Source: Lota lota (taxonomy: Eukaryota; Chordata; Actinopteri; Gadiformes; Lotidae). From it: 64,000 bases of DNA. Of the stretch, positions 1-11,795 are shown one piece after another (positions within the stretch are counted from its first letter, which is position 1; each line of letters begins with the position of its first letter). The notes beneath the pieces are model-generated. The model searched no databases and was not told where the DNA came from. It saw nothing but the letters and a program-made list of their open reading frames with translations. The stretch is taken from NCBI GenBank assembly GCA_026745465.1, contig JACYXH010000175.1, positions 2,367,501 through 2,431,500 of the forward strand. The letters are read 5' to 3'. Both the position numbers and the translations under genes were made by a program.

Positions 1-1902
1 TGAGATGTGATGGGTGTAGAACAATAATACAAAAAGAGAAGGGGGTGGGGGGGATATAGGACCGAACAAAGAGCTCCATTTTATTGGACAGATTTAATTA
101 CAATGAATGAAGATTAAAGCAGGTTATTCACTGAGGTGTGAAATTAACCCTTGATTACTGATGAAGCAAGGCAGTGGGACGCCAACACAACAGTTAGAAA
201 AATAAAGCAGAATACAACAGAATGAGGATTGACCACTTGATAGCGGCAATCGTTCTGAAGGAGGGGACGCGTTGTCGACTCTGTGGACTTCATAATGTAA
301 TGGCTGCGACATGCATGAATGTGTGTTGATAGGTGACTGCCTTATTAACTATGCTTGAAGCGCTAACAGAAAAAGACTTGACATGAAGTGAGACTTAGCC
401 GCTTGCTTGCATTACAGACTACTAACCTTTCAGTTGGACTGGGAATTGTTTTTCCCTAGGGGATTAGGGTCTTAGGGAAAGGAAAAAAAAGAAAACAATT
501 AAAAATATATAAATGAATTGAAGCAATCTGTTTGCTTGTATCCTCATGAAATCGGAATGTTCATTTTCCATGATGGGACGGTATCTTGACAGACGGATGG
601 ATGGACTTCTGCACAGTGTTCTTTGCAATGCTGCAAAAGGACAAAAACATTTTTTGGGGTTTTTACCTTATAAGAATAAATGATTGTGAGCAACCTGCCT
701 ACATAATGCATGCAATTCAAAATATATTCCTTAGATAAATGTGCACATTATCATCCTTATCATCTTGCTTCCTGGGGAATACAACGATGCTATCCAGAAG
801 TACATGTATTCATTATGTATCGTGATGACGGGCTTCACAACATCCACTAAACCTGGAGGGAAACCGGACATCTCTCCGTTCAGAGCCTTATGTTCACCAC
901 CCAGACCGACAAATGCATGCCAGCCCGACAAGCCAAGCTATTTGTTTAATTAGCAGTAATTAATGAACAGATCGCGAAGACTCGTTTGTATTTTAAATGA
1001 TCTTAAATGATCCCATTAGCACTTGTCATCGTGGTGTACACCAAACAGTGTGAGTACAATTAGAAATTTGTCATATTAAAGTGTTTTTCTTTTTTTTTAT
1101 GATGCCGTGTTTATGGCCTTCCAGTTGTTCTGTTAAATAGCTGCAAGAAAACCGCATCCTCCCTCTCCATAACATTTTATTTCTCCACATGGACACACAC
1201 TCGTTGACACAGGATGTATTAAAAAGACAATATTTTGGAAAATACTACAATTCCGTTAAGTTTCCAAGGCTTGTATAATGATCTTTTGAAAAAAGAATTG
1301 ATTGAAATGTGATGCTAAGCTTTCCTATCTGAATGTATGATCATTGGTTGTAGAATCGCCTTCTCCTTGCTTCTAAATCCTGAGCTGTGCGCACCTGACA
1401 GGATGCATACAATAAAATATGTACCCTGTCTAGTACATCTCATTCTCCCCTGCTGAACTGGACAAGGGAGGAGGACTGAGCAGCGATACAAAGTGCCATA
1501 ATGAATCTAAAAGGCGGAGGATGGAGGAAAGGAGAGAGGAGAGAGGAGAGAGGAGAGAGGAGAGAGGAGAGAGGAGAGCAGAAAGGGGGTGTTGGGGTAG
1601 GGTTGGATTGACGAGAACACATCAATTCTAATTATTCTCAATATATGGGATCCTGGAAATGGCCTCACTAACAGTGGTGGCCAACGAAGCTTCCCGCCTC
1701 CCCCCTTTGCAAAACCTCCTCATCTTAAAAAAACACCCCAGACCTTTTTTTTTTTCATGAGAAGCGTGGCTGGGACAGGTGTTTTATAGCAGGAGAAATA
1801 AAAGGAACAGCGAGTATAGCATTGCAGCCACGGTGAGGACAAAGGAAACCGGGGGAAGGAAAAGGTAGGATGATCAATTAATCCCGGCGGTAATTGGATG
1901 AC

Positions 1903-1940
1903 TGTGTATGTGTGTGTGTGTGTGTGCGTGCTCGTACATG

Positions 1941-2001
<61 letters not shown>
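1903..2001. repeat. (TG)n microsatellite
   Basis: This is a TG dinucleotide tract, interrupted once near 1926-1942 by a short non-repeat segment. The open frames across it encode only alternating Thr-His or Val-Cys and are not genes. Confidence 0.95.
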
Positions 2002-2004
<3 letters not shown>

Positions 2005-2970
2005 GCGGTAACGCCATAATGAAAGTCATCCATTGTGCACATTCTTTCCCTGGCCGGTGAACCATCCCCCTCATCATCCTCTGGATCTCAGGTGCTTAGC
2101 CATGCAAATCTGCCTGACAGCCCAGTACATCTCTGTCTGCCTAATTGGACAGTATAGAGTTGTTTATGGATAGTGGAGACATTTAGGACTCAGTTGGGGG
2201 CTGCTCAAAAATCATTAGCAAACGGCCCCTGTAACTGGACTGTCAACTCTGCTTCACCAGCGTCAAAGCCTGCGGAAAAAATGTGCATTTCTGTCAGCTA
2301 AACGCCAAAGAGTTCTTACGAGAAAAAAAAAAAGAACCGGGAAGGAAAACATAGTTGCATACTTGCTGAACATTCATACATGTTAGGAAACAGGAGGAGC
2401 TGACTTCCAGCAGCTGGCCATAGAGCTTTCCATTGCTGGCTTTTGATGTGTAAGCAAGGTGGCGTTTTTTATTAATTAGCAAAACAATCCATCTGTGGAA
2501 CTTGCAGGGGCTGAGGATGTTTATGCCGCATCTCAGAGGTGAAGTGGAAGCGCACACTAAGTCTCTCTTCCCTCCCGTTCTTTCACCAGGTTTGCACAAT
2601 CCGTGCACAATCAGCGCATCCTTTGTCTCCAGGAGATCCGGAAGATAAGGAGAAAAGACCTACGCCTTGAGATAATTGATGGTCCTTGTTGTGTTTCTCG
2701 TGTCTTCCAGATACATATCAACTTCATGTATGTAGTGATTTCCAATAGTGGGATCAATAGTTTCCAGAGTGCTGGAGATCAGCCTCTCTGAAGGCATCTC
2801 CGTGGAATGGCAGGGTATGTTGATGGTTGGTTATGATTGTAATAATGTTTTGGGTATTAGCTAACAGATGGTATACAAAGGTATAAAGGTTTACGTATGA
2901 AGCTAGTTTTTATGAGGTACTCCATAGATTGTTTAGGTCAGACTAAGGCACTGTATTTGGGGACGCACAT

Positions 2971-3091
2971 GCACACACACACACACACACACATACACAC
3001 ACAATAAGACACATACACACACACACCCACACACACACACAGGCACACACACACACACAAACAAACACACACACACACACACACACACACC
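2971..3091. repeat. (AC)n microsatellite, imperfect
   Basis: An AC dinucleotide tract of about 120 bp with several interruptions (ATAC, AATAAG, CCAC, AGGC and AAACAA), which suggests an old, decaying microsatellite. Confidence 0.93.
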
Positions 3092-3447
3092 AAACAATAA
3101 AAAACAATTAGTAAACATGACGAGAAAATTATATGCTTTTCTCTAAACAGTCATAACTTTGTATCATTTACCGTTTACAGTTAAGAATGCTAAATCTATC
3201 CTCATGCTGCTAGCAGTAGCAAACTCCCACTGGTAGCAAGTGTGGGTCGGTAGGTCTGTCTTATGAATGCTTAAAATGAAGGCACTCTGATTTGCATGGC
3301 TGAAAAGGTGGGTGGGTGGAGAGGGGGGGGGCAAGGGGTCAGGTCAGGAGGCCTCCAGACATAAGCTTTAAGAGTGATGAGTCCCTGCCAAAATTCACGG
3401 AGGAGACGTGTTTGTGCACAGCGATGACCTCACAATCAGCATGCACA

Positions 3448-4430
3448 GAGAATAGAAGGGGTAAGATCACACGCCTAACATGGAGAATAGAAGGGGTAAG
3501 ATCACACGCCTAACATGGAGAATAGAAGGGGTAAGATCACACGCCTAACATGGAGAATAGAAGGGGTAAGATCACACGCCTAACATGGAGAATAGAAGGG
3601 GTAAGATCACACGCCTAACATGGAGAATAGAAGGGGTAAGATCACACGCCTAACATGGAGAATAGAAGGGGTAAGATCACACGCCTAACATGGAGAATAG
3701 AAGGGGTAAGATCACACGCCTAACATGGAGAATAGAAGGGGTAAGATCACACGCCTAACATGGAGAATAGAAGGGGTAAGATCACACGCCTAACATGGAG
3801 AATAGAAGGGGTAAGATCACACGCCTAACATGGAGAATAGAAGGGGTAAGATCACACGCCTAACATGGAGAATAGAAGGGGTAAGATCACACGCCTAACA
3901 TGGAGAATAGAAGGGGTAAGATCACACGCCTAACATGGAGAATAGAAGGGGTAAGATCACACGCCTAACATGGAGAATAGAAGGGGTAAGATCACACGCC
4001 TAACATGGAGAATGAAGGGGTAAGATCACACGCCTAACATGGAGAATGAAGGGGTAAGATCACACGCCTAACATGGAGAATGGAAGGGGTAAGATCACAC
4101 GCCTAACATGGAGAATAGAAGGGGTAAGATCACACGCCTAACATGGAGAATAGAAGGGGTAAGATCACACGCCTAACATGGAGAATAGAAGGGGTAAGAT
4201 CACACGCCTAACATGGAGAATAGAAGGGGTAAGATCACACGCCTAACATGGAGAATAGAAGGGGTAAGATCACACGCCTAACATGGAGAATAGAAGGGGT
4301 AAGATCACACGCCTAACATGGAGAATAGAAGGGGTAAGATCACACGCCTAACATGGAGAATAGAAGGGGTAAGATCACACGCCTAACATGGAGAATAGAA
4401 GGGGTAAGATCACACGCCTAACATGGAGAA
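3448..4430. repeat. 35-bp minisatellite, about 28 copies
   Basis: Head-to-tail copies of a 35-bp unit that contains AGAATAGAAGGGG and ATCACACGCCTAACATGG. Nearly all copies are identical. Three adjacent copies near 4010-4085 differ (AATGAAGGGG twice, AATGGAAGGGG once). Because 35 is not a multiple of three, the frames crossing the array change from copy to copy, so it is not coding. The near identity points to recent expansion or gene-conversion-like homogenisation. Confidence 0.97.
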
Positions 4431-6650
4431 AGTGCAGTAAACACAAAAAGACATCCCTATGTACTGCGTGTAACGTGTGTGTGTGTGTGTGTGTGTCCTG
4501 TTTTTGTATTTGTTTGTTCTTTGTGTTATTGTGTTTTCTTGCAATTGTTACTTTTGTAAGTACAATTGTACTTCCAACTATGTATAACAGCAGTAGTGGA
4601 TGTGTGTGCCTGCAGACAAATTACCATGAACAAGCAATAGTTTGTTTGGTGGGTCAAAACAAAAAACCGAGTTGGCAAGAGGACTGATTTTTGTCATTTC
4701 AAACACAATAAGCCACGTGCAACACACAGAGTGGTGGCGACCTAACAAGACGACATTGAGAGGTAGTAGTGTCTCTCTCCCTTTCTCTCTTCCTTCCACC
4801 TTCCCTCTATCTCTCCCTCTCTCTTTATAGCTGACCACCAATCAATGGCAAACCGGTGTCTATTGTGTTGGGTGCTCATTCCCCCCACCCCTTGCCTTTC
4901 CTCTGCCACCACCACCCCTACCTCCACACCCATCTCCACCCCATCCCCTTCCCCACATTACAGGAATGTTTCTTCCCATCAGTGCCTTCGCTTATCACTT
5001 CCTGGGTGACATTGAACTTCCCGTGCCCCAGCCGTGGAGACACATCTCTGAACTCCCACGATCGCTCTTCAGCCCCCACTAACAATTTAGTAATGAAGTA
5101 TTGATTTCCAGATTCTTCTCTTATGGATGATATTAGATTTTGTTTGATAAACTGTGTCTGGGACTCTAATCCGCAGCGTGAAACAAAGAGCCACTGGAGG
5201 GCTAATGACCGGGGAACATCGATGAACTCATTTCATCAATTTGTAACACTTGACAATGAAACAGGGCAGGCATTTTTCAGGCAGCAATGTCAACGTTTAT
5301 TGCTCGGGGTACAGTCTTATTGGTAGCCAGACATCTTGCACAGCATTCAGCTTTAATTTATGGGCCCCAATGTGCCAGTTACTTTTAAAGGAAATGTTTG
5401 GATACTGGGGAGGATATTAGGGTTGCACCTGGGTTGTCTGAGTTCCACTGCCACTGGGGATGCATGTGTCATGTCAGAAAAAACTCATCCAGCGAATAGG
5501 GGAGGCACACAGTTGGGCTGCTTCCAATGAGAGGATAAATGCTATTTAGGACATAAATCACGCAATGTTGCATGCAGGTCACATGCATGCATATGAATTC
5601 CAAAGTTCTCTGGATTGTTCGTTGAGAGTTCACTGTCCTGCTGCGTGTGTGAGCAGCATTTTTATGTTTTTTATATATATCTATATATTCATATATTAAC
5701 TGTAATTCTCTGCAAAAATATAGGTTTAAAATACTGATTCATTGTTTAACTTGCAAAGCATGGTAGTCTATTCCATCACACATCTTTTTTTATCGCTTGA
5801 AACTAATTTTAAAGTTGAATACATTTCAAAGCTTCTTGTGATTGTTTATTTGAGGTAAAATCTAACATTTTAATTGCTGATGGAACTAAGCGTAAATGAC
5901 ACCAGTAAAATGACATCAGCTGGTGAGCTCCTTTTTAATAACTGCTGATGCTAAATGTCATTGTACTGCACAGTGATGAGAAAGGTGCTGCATTCAAGAC
6001 GACGCAAAACATTCTACAAGTCAGAGATTTGTGATTGCAAAAGGCTAATCTTAATATATAATATAATGAGGATTCCTGACAATGTCTTTGAAGAAGAGAG
6101 GACACACATACATTGATATTATTCTGTAAATGTCACCACAGTAACATATAGCAATGTTTGCTGTTTTATAAAAAGGATCTACATATTATGAAGAATGCCC
6201 ACATGTATATATATGTATATGTATATAGATATAGATATATATAGATATAAATGCATAGATATACTGTAATGATCTATTTTTACCTTATTGGCAGTCTACT
6301 TATTTGAAACTGAAAACAATAGCGATAGTGTACATCTCCAATGCCATATTTTACGACTGACAATCCGACATTATTAATCTAATAATTCTGTGATTTCTGC
6401 TTAGTTTTTTTTGCTCTCTATGCTTTTGAGCTATGACGTACGTTATCCTCAGGTCAGGGAGTAAAGAGCTCTGCATTGATGTTAAAAGTTAAAAAAGTTA
6501 ACTATTCATTGAGTTTGTTTCATTTTTTCTGGATCTTTGTAATAATAGCGCTACATGGTATGTAAGGAGGTAATATTCTTTAAATATAAATATGAAATAA
6601 TGTATGCTATATATCAGACAAAAATATATATATGGGGGAGAGAGAGATTG

Positions 6651-6651
<1 letters not shown>

Positions 6652-6728
<77 letters not shown>
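6652..6728. repeat. (AG)n microsatellite
   Basis: A nearly pure AG dinucleotide tract of about 77 bp. The plus strand is all purine, the kind of mirror repeat that can form triplex DNA. Confidence 0.95.
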
Positions 6729-6733
<5 letters not shown>

Positions 6734-7419
6734 GTGGCACATTTAACCGACGGAAAGAGTTAGAATATTGTTGCAGGCATCCACCTGAGGGATGGCCAGA
6801 TGCCAGGTTATATTATCTGTAGGTGTTTTACTACTGTAACAGTAGCTGGGCTTGCATTTGGCTAAAGAGTAAAGAAACCATACATACTTCCTGCCTCCAG
6901 ACCAGAGTTATCTCCCCCATGTTCTGGACAACTTTACTTCTGCATAACCACTTCCAAATTCACGTCACACAATCTGTGAAGTTCAAACGTTTGTATATGA
7001 ACATTAGCTCACATCTGTGCGTGTGTGTTTTTTTTTAAGTTGAGTCCCTTACATATTCTATTCATACATGTTCTAGAATTGCTTTTCTTAACTTAATAGC
7101 GGCTGTTGTGCCGACTATTTATCTCATGCAAAGTCAAATCACTTATTTCCCCTCATTCATCTTGATAGGACAGAGAGAACCAAGGAACATCAGCCAATTT
7201 AGGCAGAAAATCCCAGTTCAGCTTGGAGTAATGTGATTTCCCTCCTCCCTAGAAATCTACATTTATAGTGCTTATCAACTGCATTACTGGCAGGTAGGAG
7301 GAATAACCTAATTTGAGCTTACTTGTTTCTCTGTGTGTAGTATTCAGTGTCACAACGCATTAGAGGAGGAGCGCTATTGCCTTGTGGAGTGGAGGTGTAG
7401 TCGTCTCTATCCCCACCAC

Positions 7420-7421
<2 letters not shown>

Positions 7422-7456
<35 letters not shown>
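7422..7456. repeat. (TC)n microsatellite
   Basis: A pure CT dinucleotide tract of about 35 bp on the plus strand. Confidence 0.93.
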
Positions 7457-7458
<2 letters not shown>

Positions 7459-9467
7459 ACACAGCTACAGTATGTGCTCTCATTTAGCCACATGTTTGTG
7501 AATTACACAGCCACTTAGGCCATGTACAGTACACTGGAATACCAATAGCAGTCGGGAATGTTCCCATCAAATCCAGAAGTACAGTGTATTGTAGAGTAGG
7601 CCTACAGATCACAGCCATAATGCTAAGGATTTTGTGAGGCAAAGGTATAGTCTAAATAGGAACATTAAAACACCCCTCTTCACTTTGGACGTCTATATTA
7701 GAATATACTACACATGCAAACATATTGTAATATTTTCTGATAGGAATCTGGTCCCTCCTCGTCCCTCACATGGTCTGGTCATGTGACCTGAGGGACGGAG
7801 GACAATGCAGGGGAGTCCCAGCCCCTCCCCCCTATCAGTAATAGGGTAATAGCAGTTATACAGCAAGGCTGCAGTAATGAATGACCCACAGTTCACACAC
7901 ACATCACCACAGAGGTCAGCCCCCCCTGGAACAAGGGCGGCACTTCCTCCAAGGTGATTATTGATAAAGAATGATACACCAATGTAGACACGGGAGGGGG
8001 GTGGGGGAGGGAATACGCCCCAGGGGCCAATCACAACTCAGCTCATGTTTTCATAGAGGGAAACCAGCGTAATCTATAAATACAGGGGCGGAACGTTATT
8101 CCCTACCTATCAAGTCACCATAAAAGAAACGGAGTGGAAACCATCAGTGATACAGGGAGCCATGTCAGATTCCTTTAGACACAGTACTCCTAATGTCTTT
8201 TAAAGGAGACAATTGTTTCTTCCTTCTCTCTGATAAACCAAAAGGCCCTTTATCAGGCAAGGTCACGTGCATTTAGGCACTAATATCATTAATGCACTGT
8301 GTGCTAGCTCAAAAGTATTTTTGGACGGACTGTCTGATTCTATACTAAACAGATGATCGGATCAAATGTACGTTGGTACTAAAAAGACAATACATACAAA
8401 ATAGGTGACAACATAAATATATATTCAAATCCTTTATGGGGCACACGTATATCAACAAAGCATTTATCTAGAATGAGTTTCTTTTTTTAATTCTCCAAAA
8501 CCAACTGCAAAATAAGCAGGAAAACATAAAACATGAAAGACTAAATACTAAAATGAGGTGACATTGGCTCATTTTGGGGACAATCTGTAGAAAGATAGAT
8601 TGGTGGAAACTACAAGACAGGGCTAAACTTTGGAAAAAAGGCAGTTGCTTAGGAGGGGCCATGTCCTACCAATCACTCTCCTCTCCTAAAGGGACTCCAA
8701 TGGCACCTGAGGGGGAATCTCATGGCTGTCGTCCCAGAAAGCCTGCCGCAATGAAGCCTGTTTACCATCTGCTCCCCATATGAGCCGAAAACAAGCCATT
8801 TTCTACCAAAAATGTACCTCAATCCCACTATCATCAGCTCATATACGCTCACGTGTTGTGCTTTAAGCTAGATTTGCAGCAGCCCTAGTAAAATCTGCAA
8901 TTCTGTGAAGACCCTGAATTGGCTCAGATATCGGCAACCTCTGATGATCAAACGTGTTTTGTTGTCGAGTGCCTGAGAAGTGTATCATGGCCTGCCTCTG
9001 CTTGGGCCATCTGAGAGTGAAAAACCATAACAGTGGGACCCCGTCAGCATAACATTTCCTGTAAATAACCCCTCCATGCCTTTGGTTTTATCATTCCCTG
9101 CAAAATATTCTAGGCCCCTCCAGAGTAGACAAGAAATAGCATTATTTTATGGCATGGAAAGAAAAAGAAGAGAGGAGATAAAAAGAGGAGTCAGGGAGAG
9201 AGAGGAAGAGAAAAGAAGATGGAGATGGGTCTAAAAAAGGTCCTTCAGGGAACATGGTGTAAATGAAGTTCCGGGAATGACACAGGCGTGCAATGAGGCG
9301 TGGATGGAAAATATACGCTGCACATCATCGGATAGAGATGCCAGTGGAAATGGCTTCATTGAAGTGTCAGCCCTCATCCATCAATCAATCATCCGCAAGA
9401 AACAATAACGCTGCAGTGATGGGGCAGCTTTTATGGGGCTTACTCATGGGTATCGGAAACAGCACTT

Positions 9468-9765
9468 AAGGGTAGTTCTGACACTGGGAAAGAAATAATC
9501 CAGGGTGAGGTGCTTATTCCACATGCAGGTAGAGTTAAGGGTAGGTCTGACACTGGGAAAGAAAGAATCCAGGGTGAGGTGCTTACTCTGCATGCGGGTA
9601 GAGTTAAGGGTCACATGCAGGTAGAGTGAAGGGTAGGTTTGACACTGGGAAAGAAATAATCCAGGGTGAGGTGGTTATTGCAGATGCAGGGAGAGTTAAG
9701 GGTAGATCTGACACTGGGAAAGAAAGAATCCAGGGTGAGGTGCTTATTGCACATGCCAGTAGAGC
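9468..9765. repeat. About 70-bp tandem repeat, four copies
   Basis: Four diverged copies start near 9468, 9538, 9629 and 9699. Each contains TCTGACACTGGGAAAGAAA followed by AATCCAGGGTGAGGTG. A partial unit (CACATGCAGGTAGAGT) sits between copies two and three, a trace of unequal exchange. No protein reading is convincing. Confidence 0.9.
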
Positions 9766-10912
9766 ACATACAGAAAGCAGAAGGTTAAATAGACAATTGG
9801 TCCCTGGCTCGAGAATTTTTGAACTGTCTTAAACAGAACAAAAACGGGAAGAAAGAAATCATGGGTTTAGCTTCACTAAACCAGCAGCATTGTATAATCT
9901 GTCTTGCATTAGAATTAGATATTAACCTTAGGATATGGCTATAGTGTACTTATGTATACAAATAAAACAGAAATGTTCTCCATAAAATGATTGTTCCTTT
10001 ACTTTTGTTTTGAGTCTAGTGTACATTTCAATTAATATCTTTGAAAAAATGCAACTAACTAAATTATACAATTACTGTTAATTGGTAACCCAGTAGTACT
10101 GTTACTATATACATCATATACAAATGTTGTGGGATACCACATAATGCTGCATTGAAGGTAGAGGACAGTGTATTCCTACCTTGTACCTATTAAAATGAAC
10201 CGTCATTTGGTTTAGGGATCATACAATTTAACAATAAACAAAAAACAACTGCTAAATAGTCCATCAGTCGCTTTTGCTGTGTGCGAGTATTTTGATTTCC
10301 CCAAACTAAGTCTCTTGATGGCTTCCCTGCAACATGAAACATGACACATCATCCATTATTCTGTATGTGTGCCTTGCTATCTCAGCCCTCTCCATATGGC
10401 CCCTGTTGTCTCCAGACACCCAAATCCCTTTCCTGAGGCCAGAGGCTGTTTTAGTGGGAACCATTACACTGCTCCTCTTCCTCAGAGGGATAGGGTGACG
10501 ATGATGAGCAATCACAGCACAGCACAGACTTCCTGCCTCAAATTGTGACAGGATATTCAACAATTGACCATATCCACATTGTTGCCCCAATTGCCATTCA
10601 TGCAAGGTTGGCAATCTGGAGGTTGTTAGTTGATAAAGTGATTGAATGACTGAGGTTGGAATACGTACACACGAACACACATACTCTTGGTTTACTTAAC
10701 AATTATATACGAAGGTGGGAGTTAGTTTTGATTGCAAACAGCAGGAAATGCTTATGAAAATTTTCAGTTTGTCATTAAGCCTAGTCACAGATGAGTGTTA
10801 CCACATCTAATGGCCACATAGTCTAAAATAAGTTCCACACCAATTTACTATAACCCTTGTATGTTTTTTTTCCTTTCAAGAGTTTTCTTGAGATAACGAT
10901 TTACTATGCTTT
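9766..10912. other. Intergenic stretch, no gene seen
   Basis: AT-rich unique DNA. The longest open frame, about 124 codons on the minus strand at 10306-10680, has no recognisable domain, no neighbouring splice structure and an unremarkable composition. I read it as chance. Confidence 0.5.
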
Positions 10913-11687
10913 GGCAGCTCGGTGGCTCCATCCGCTAGTGCGCTAACCATGTAGGCAATAAGCCTTGTAGCTCAGTAGCTCAACTCGCTAGTGCTAACCA
11001 TGTAGGCAATAAGCCTTGTAGCTCAGTAGCTCAACCCGCTAGTGCTAACCATGTAGGCAGTATGCCTTGTAGCTCAGTGGCTCAACGCGCTAGTGCTATC
11101 CATGTAGGCAGTATGCCTTATAGCTCGGTGGCTGAACGTGCTAGGGCTAACCATGTAGGCAGTATGCCTTGTAGCTCAGTGGCTCAACGCGCTAGTGCTA
11201 TCCATGTAGGCAGTATGCCTTGTAGCTCGGTGGCAGAACGCGCTAGGGCTAACCATGTAGGCAGTATGCCTTGTAGCTTAGTGGCTCAACCCGCTAGTGC
11301 TAACCATGTAGGCAGTATGCCTTGTAGCTCGTGGCTCAACGCGCTAGTGCTAACCATGTAGGCAGTATGCCTTGTAGCTCGGTGGCTCAACGCGCTAGTG
11401 CTAACCATGTAGGCAGTATGCCTTGTAGCTCGGTGGCTCAACGCGCTAGTGCTAACCATGTAGGCAGAACCTCTTGTAGCTCGGTGGCTCAACGCGCTAG
11501 TGCTAACCATGTAGGCAGTACGCCTTGTAGCTCAGTGGCTCAACGCGCTAGTGCTAACCATGTAGGCAGTACCTCTTGTAGCTCGGTGGCTCAACGCGCT
11601 AGTGCTAACCATGTAGGCAGTACACCTTGTAGCTCGGTGGCTCAACCCACTTGTGCGCTAACCATGATGGCAATACGCCTTGTAGCG
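10913..11687. repeat. 51-bp minisatellite, 15 copies
   Basis: Fifteen tandem units of about 51 bp, each with TAGCTCAGTGGCTCAA or a close variant, then CGCTAGTGCTAACCATG. Because 51 is a multiple of three, long open frames cross the array (a 17-residue repeat containing SSVAQRASANHVG), but these come from the repeat and are not a gene. The first and last units keep GTGCGCTAACC, while interior units have the two-base-shorter GTGCTAACC, so the interior seems to have grown from one deletion variant. The unit resembles the head of a tRNA-derived SINE. Confidence 0.95.
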
Positions 11688-11795
11688 ACCCAGGCTCTGT
11701 TCCTACCTGTGGGCCAATGCTATATGTCATTCCTGTCTTCTACAATCCGCTTTCCAGTCTCTCTTCACTGTCCTGTCCATATAGGCACAAAAAGA
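11685..11795 (+). mobile_element. SINE-like element tail
   Basis: Directly after the minisatellite comes GCGACCCAGGCTCTGTTCC, then a CT-rich stretch and a GGCACAAAAAG end. I recall this arrangement as the 3' body of a common teleost tRNA-like repeat whose 5' head is the unit amplified just upstream. Head array and tail together would make one SINE-like insertion spanning about 10913-11795. The family name is not known to me. Confidence 0.5.

Larger units (their letters stand above)
1..3447. other. Gene-free flank with simple repeats
   Basis: I see no exon with recognisable protein similarity here. The open frames are short and most lie in low-complexity DNA. The stretch holds a (GGAGAGA)n purine tract near 1531-1580, a TG microsatellite at 1903-2001 and an AC microsatellite at 2971-3091. 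Non-repetitive segments such as 2090-2290 could be conserved non-coding DNA: in human the znf217 flank on this side is a long regulatory desert next to TSHZ2. That is inference only. Confidence 0.5.
4431..9467. other. Intergenic stretch, no gene seen
   Basis: I see no coding exon here. The stretch holds a short GT tract at 4476-4496, a polypyrimidine tract around 4770-4835, (AG)n at 6652-6728, (TC)n at 7422-7456 and AT-rich simple DNA near 6205-6250. Several non-repetitive blocks (about 4970-5340 and 8870-9450) look less random than their surroundings and are the best places here to look for conserved enhancers. That view is from reading by eye only. Confidence 0.45.

Noticed and set aside
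10306-10680. A 124-codon minus-strand open frame
   Set aside because: No recognisable motif, no splice partner, and a composition expected of random sequence.
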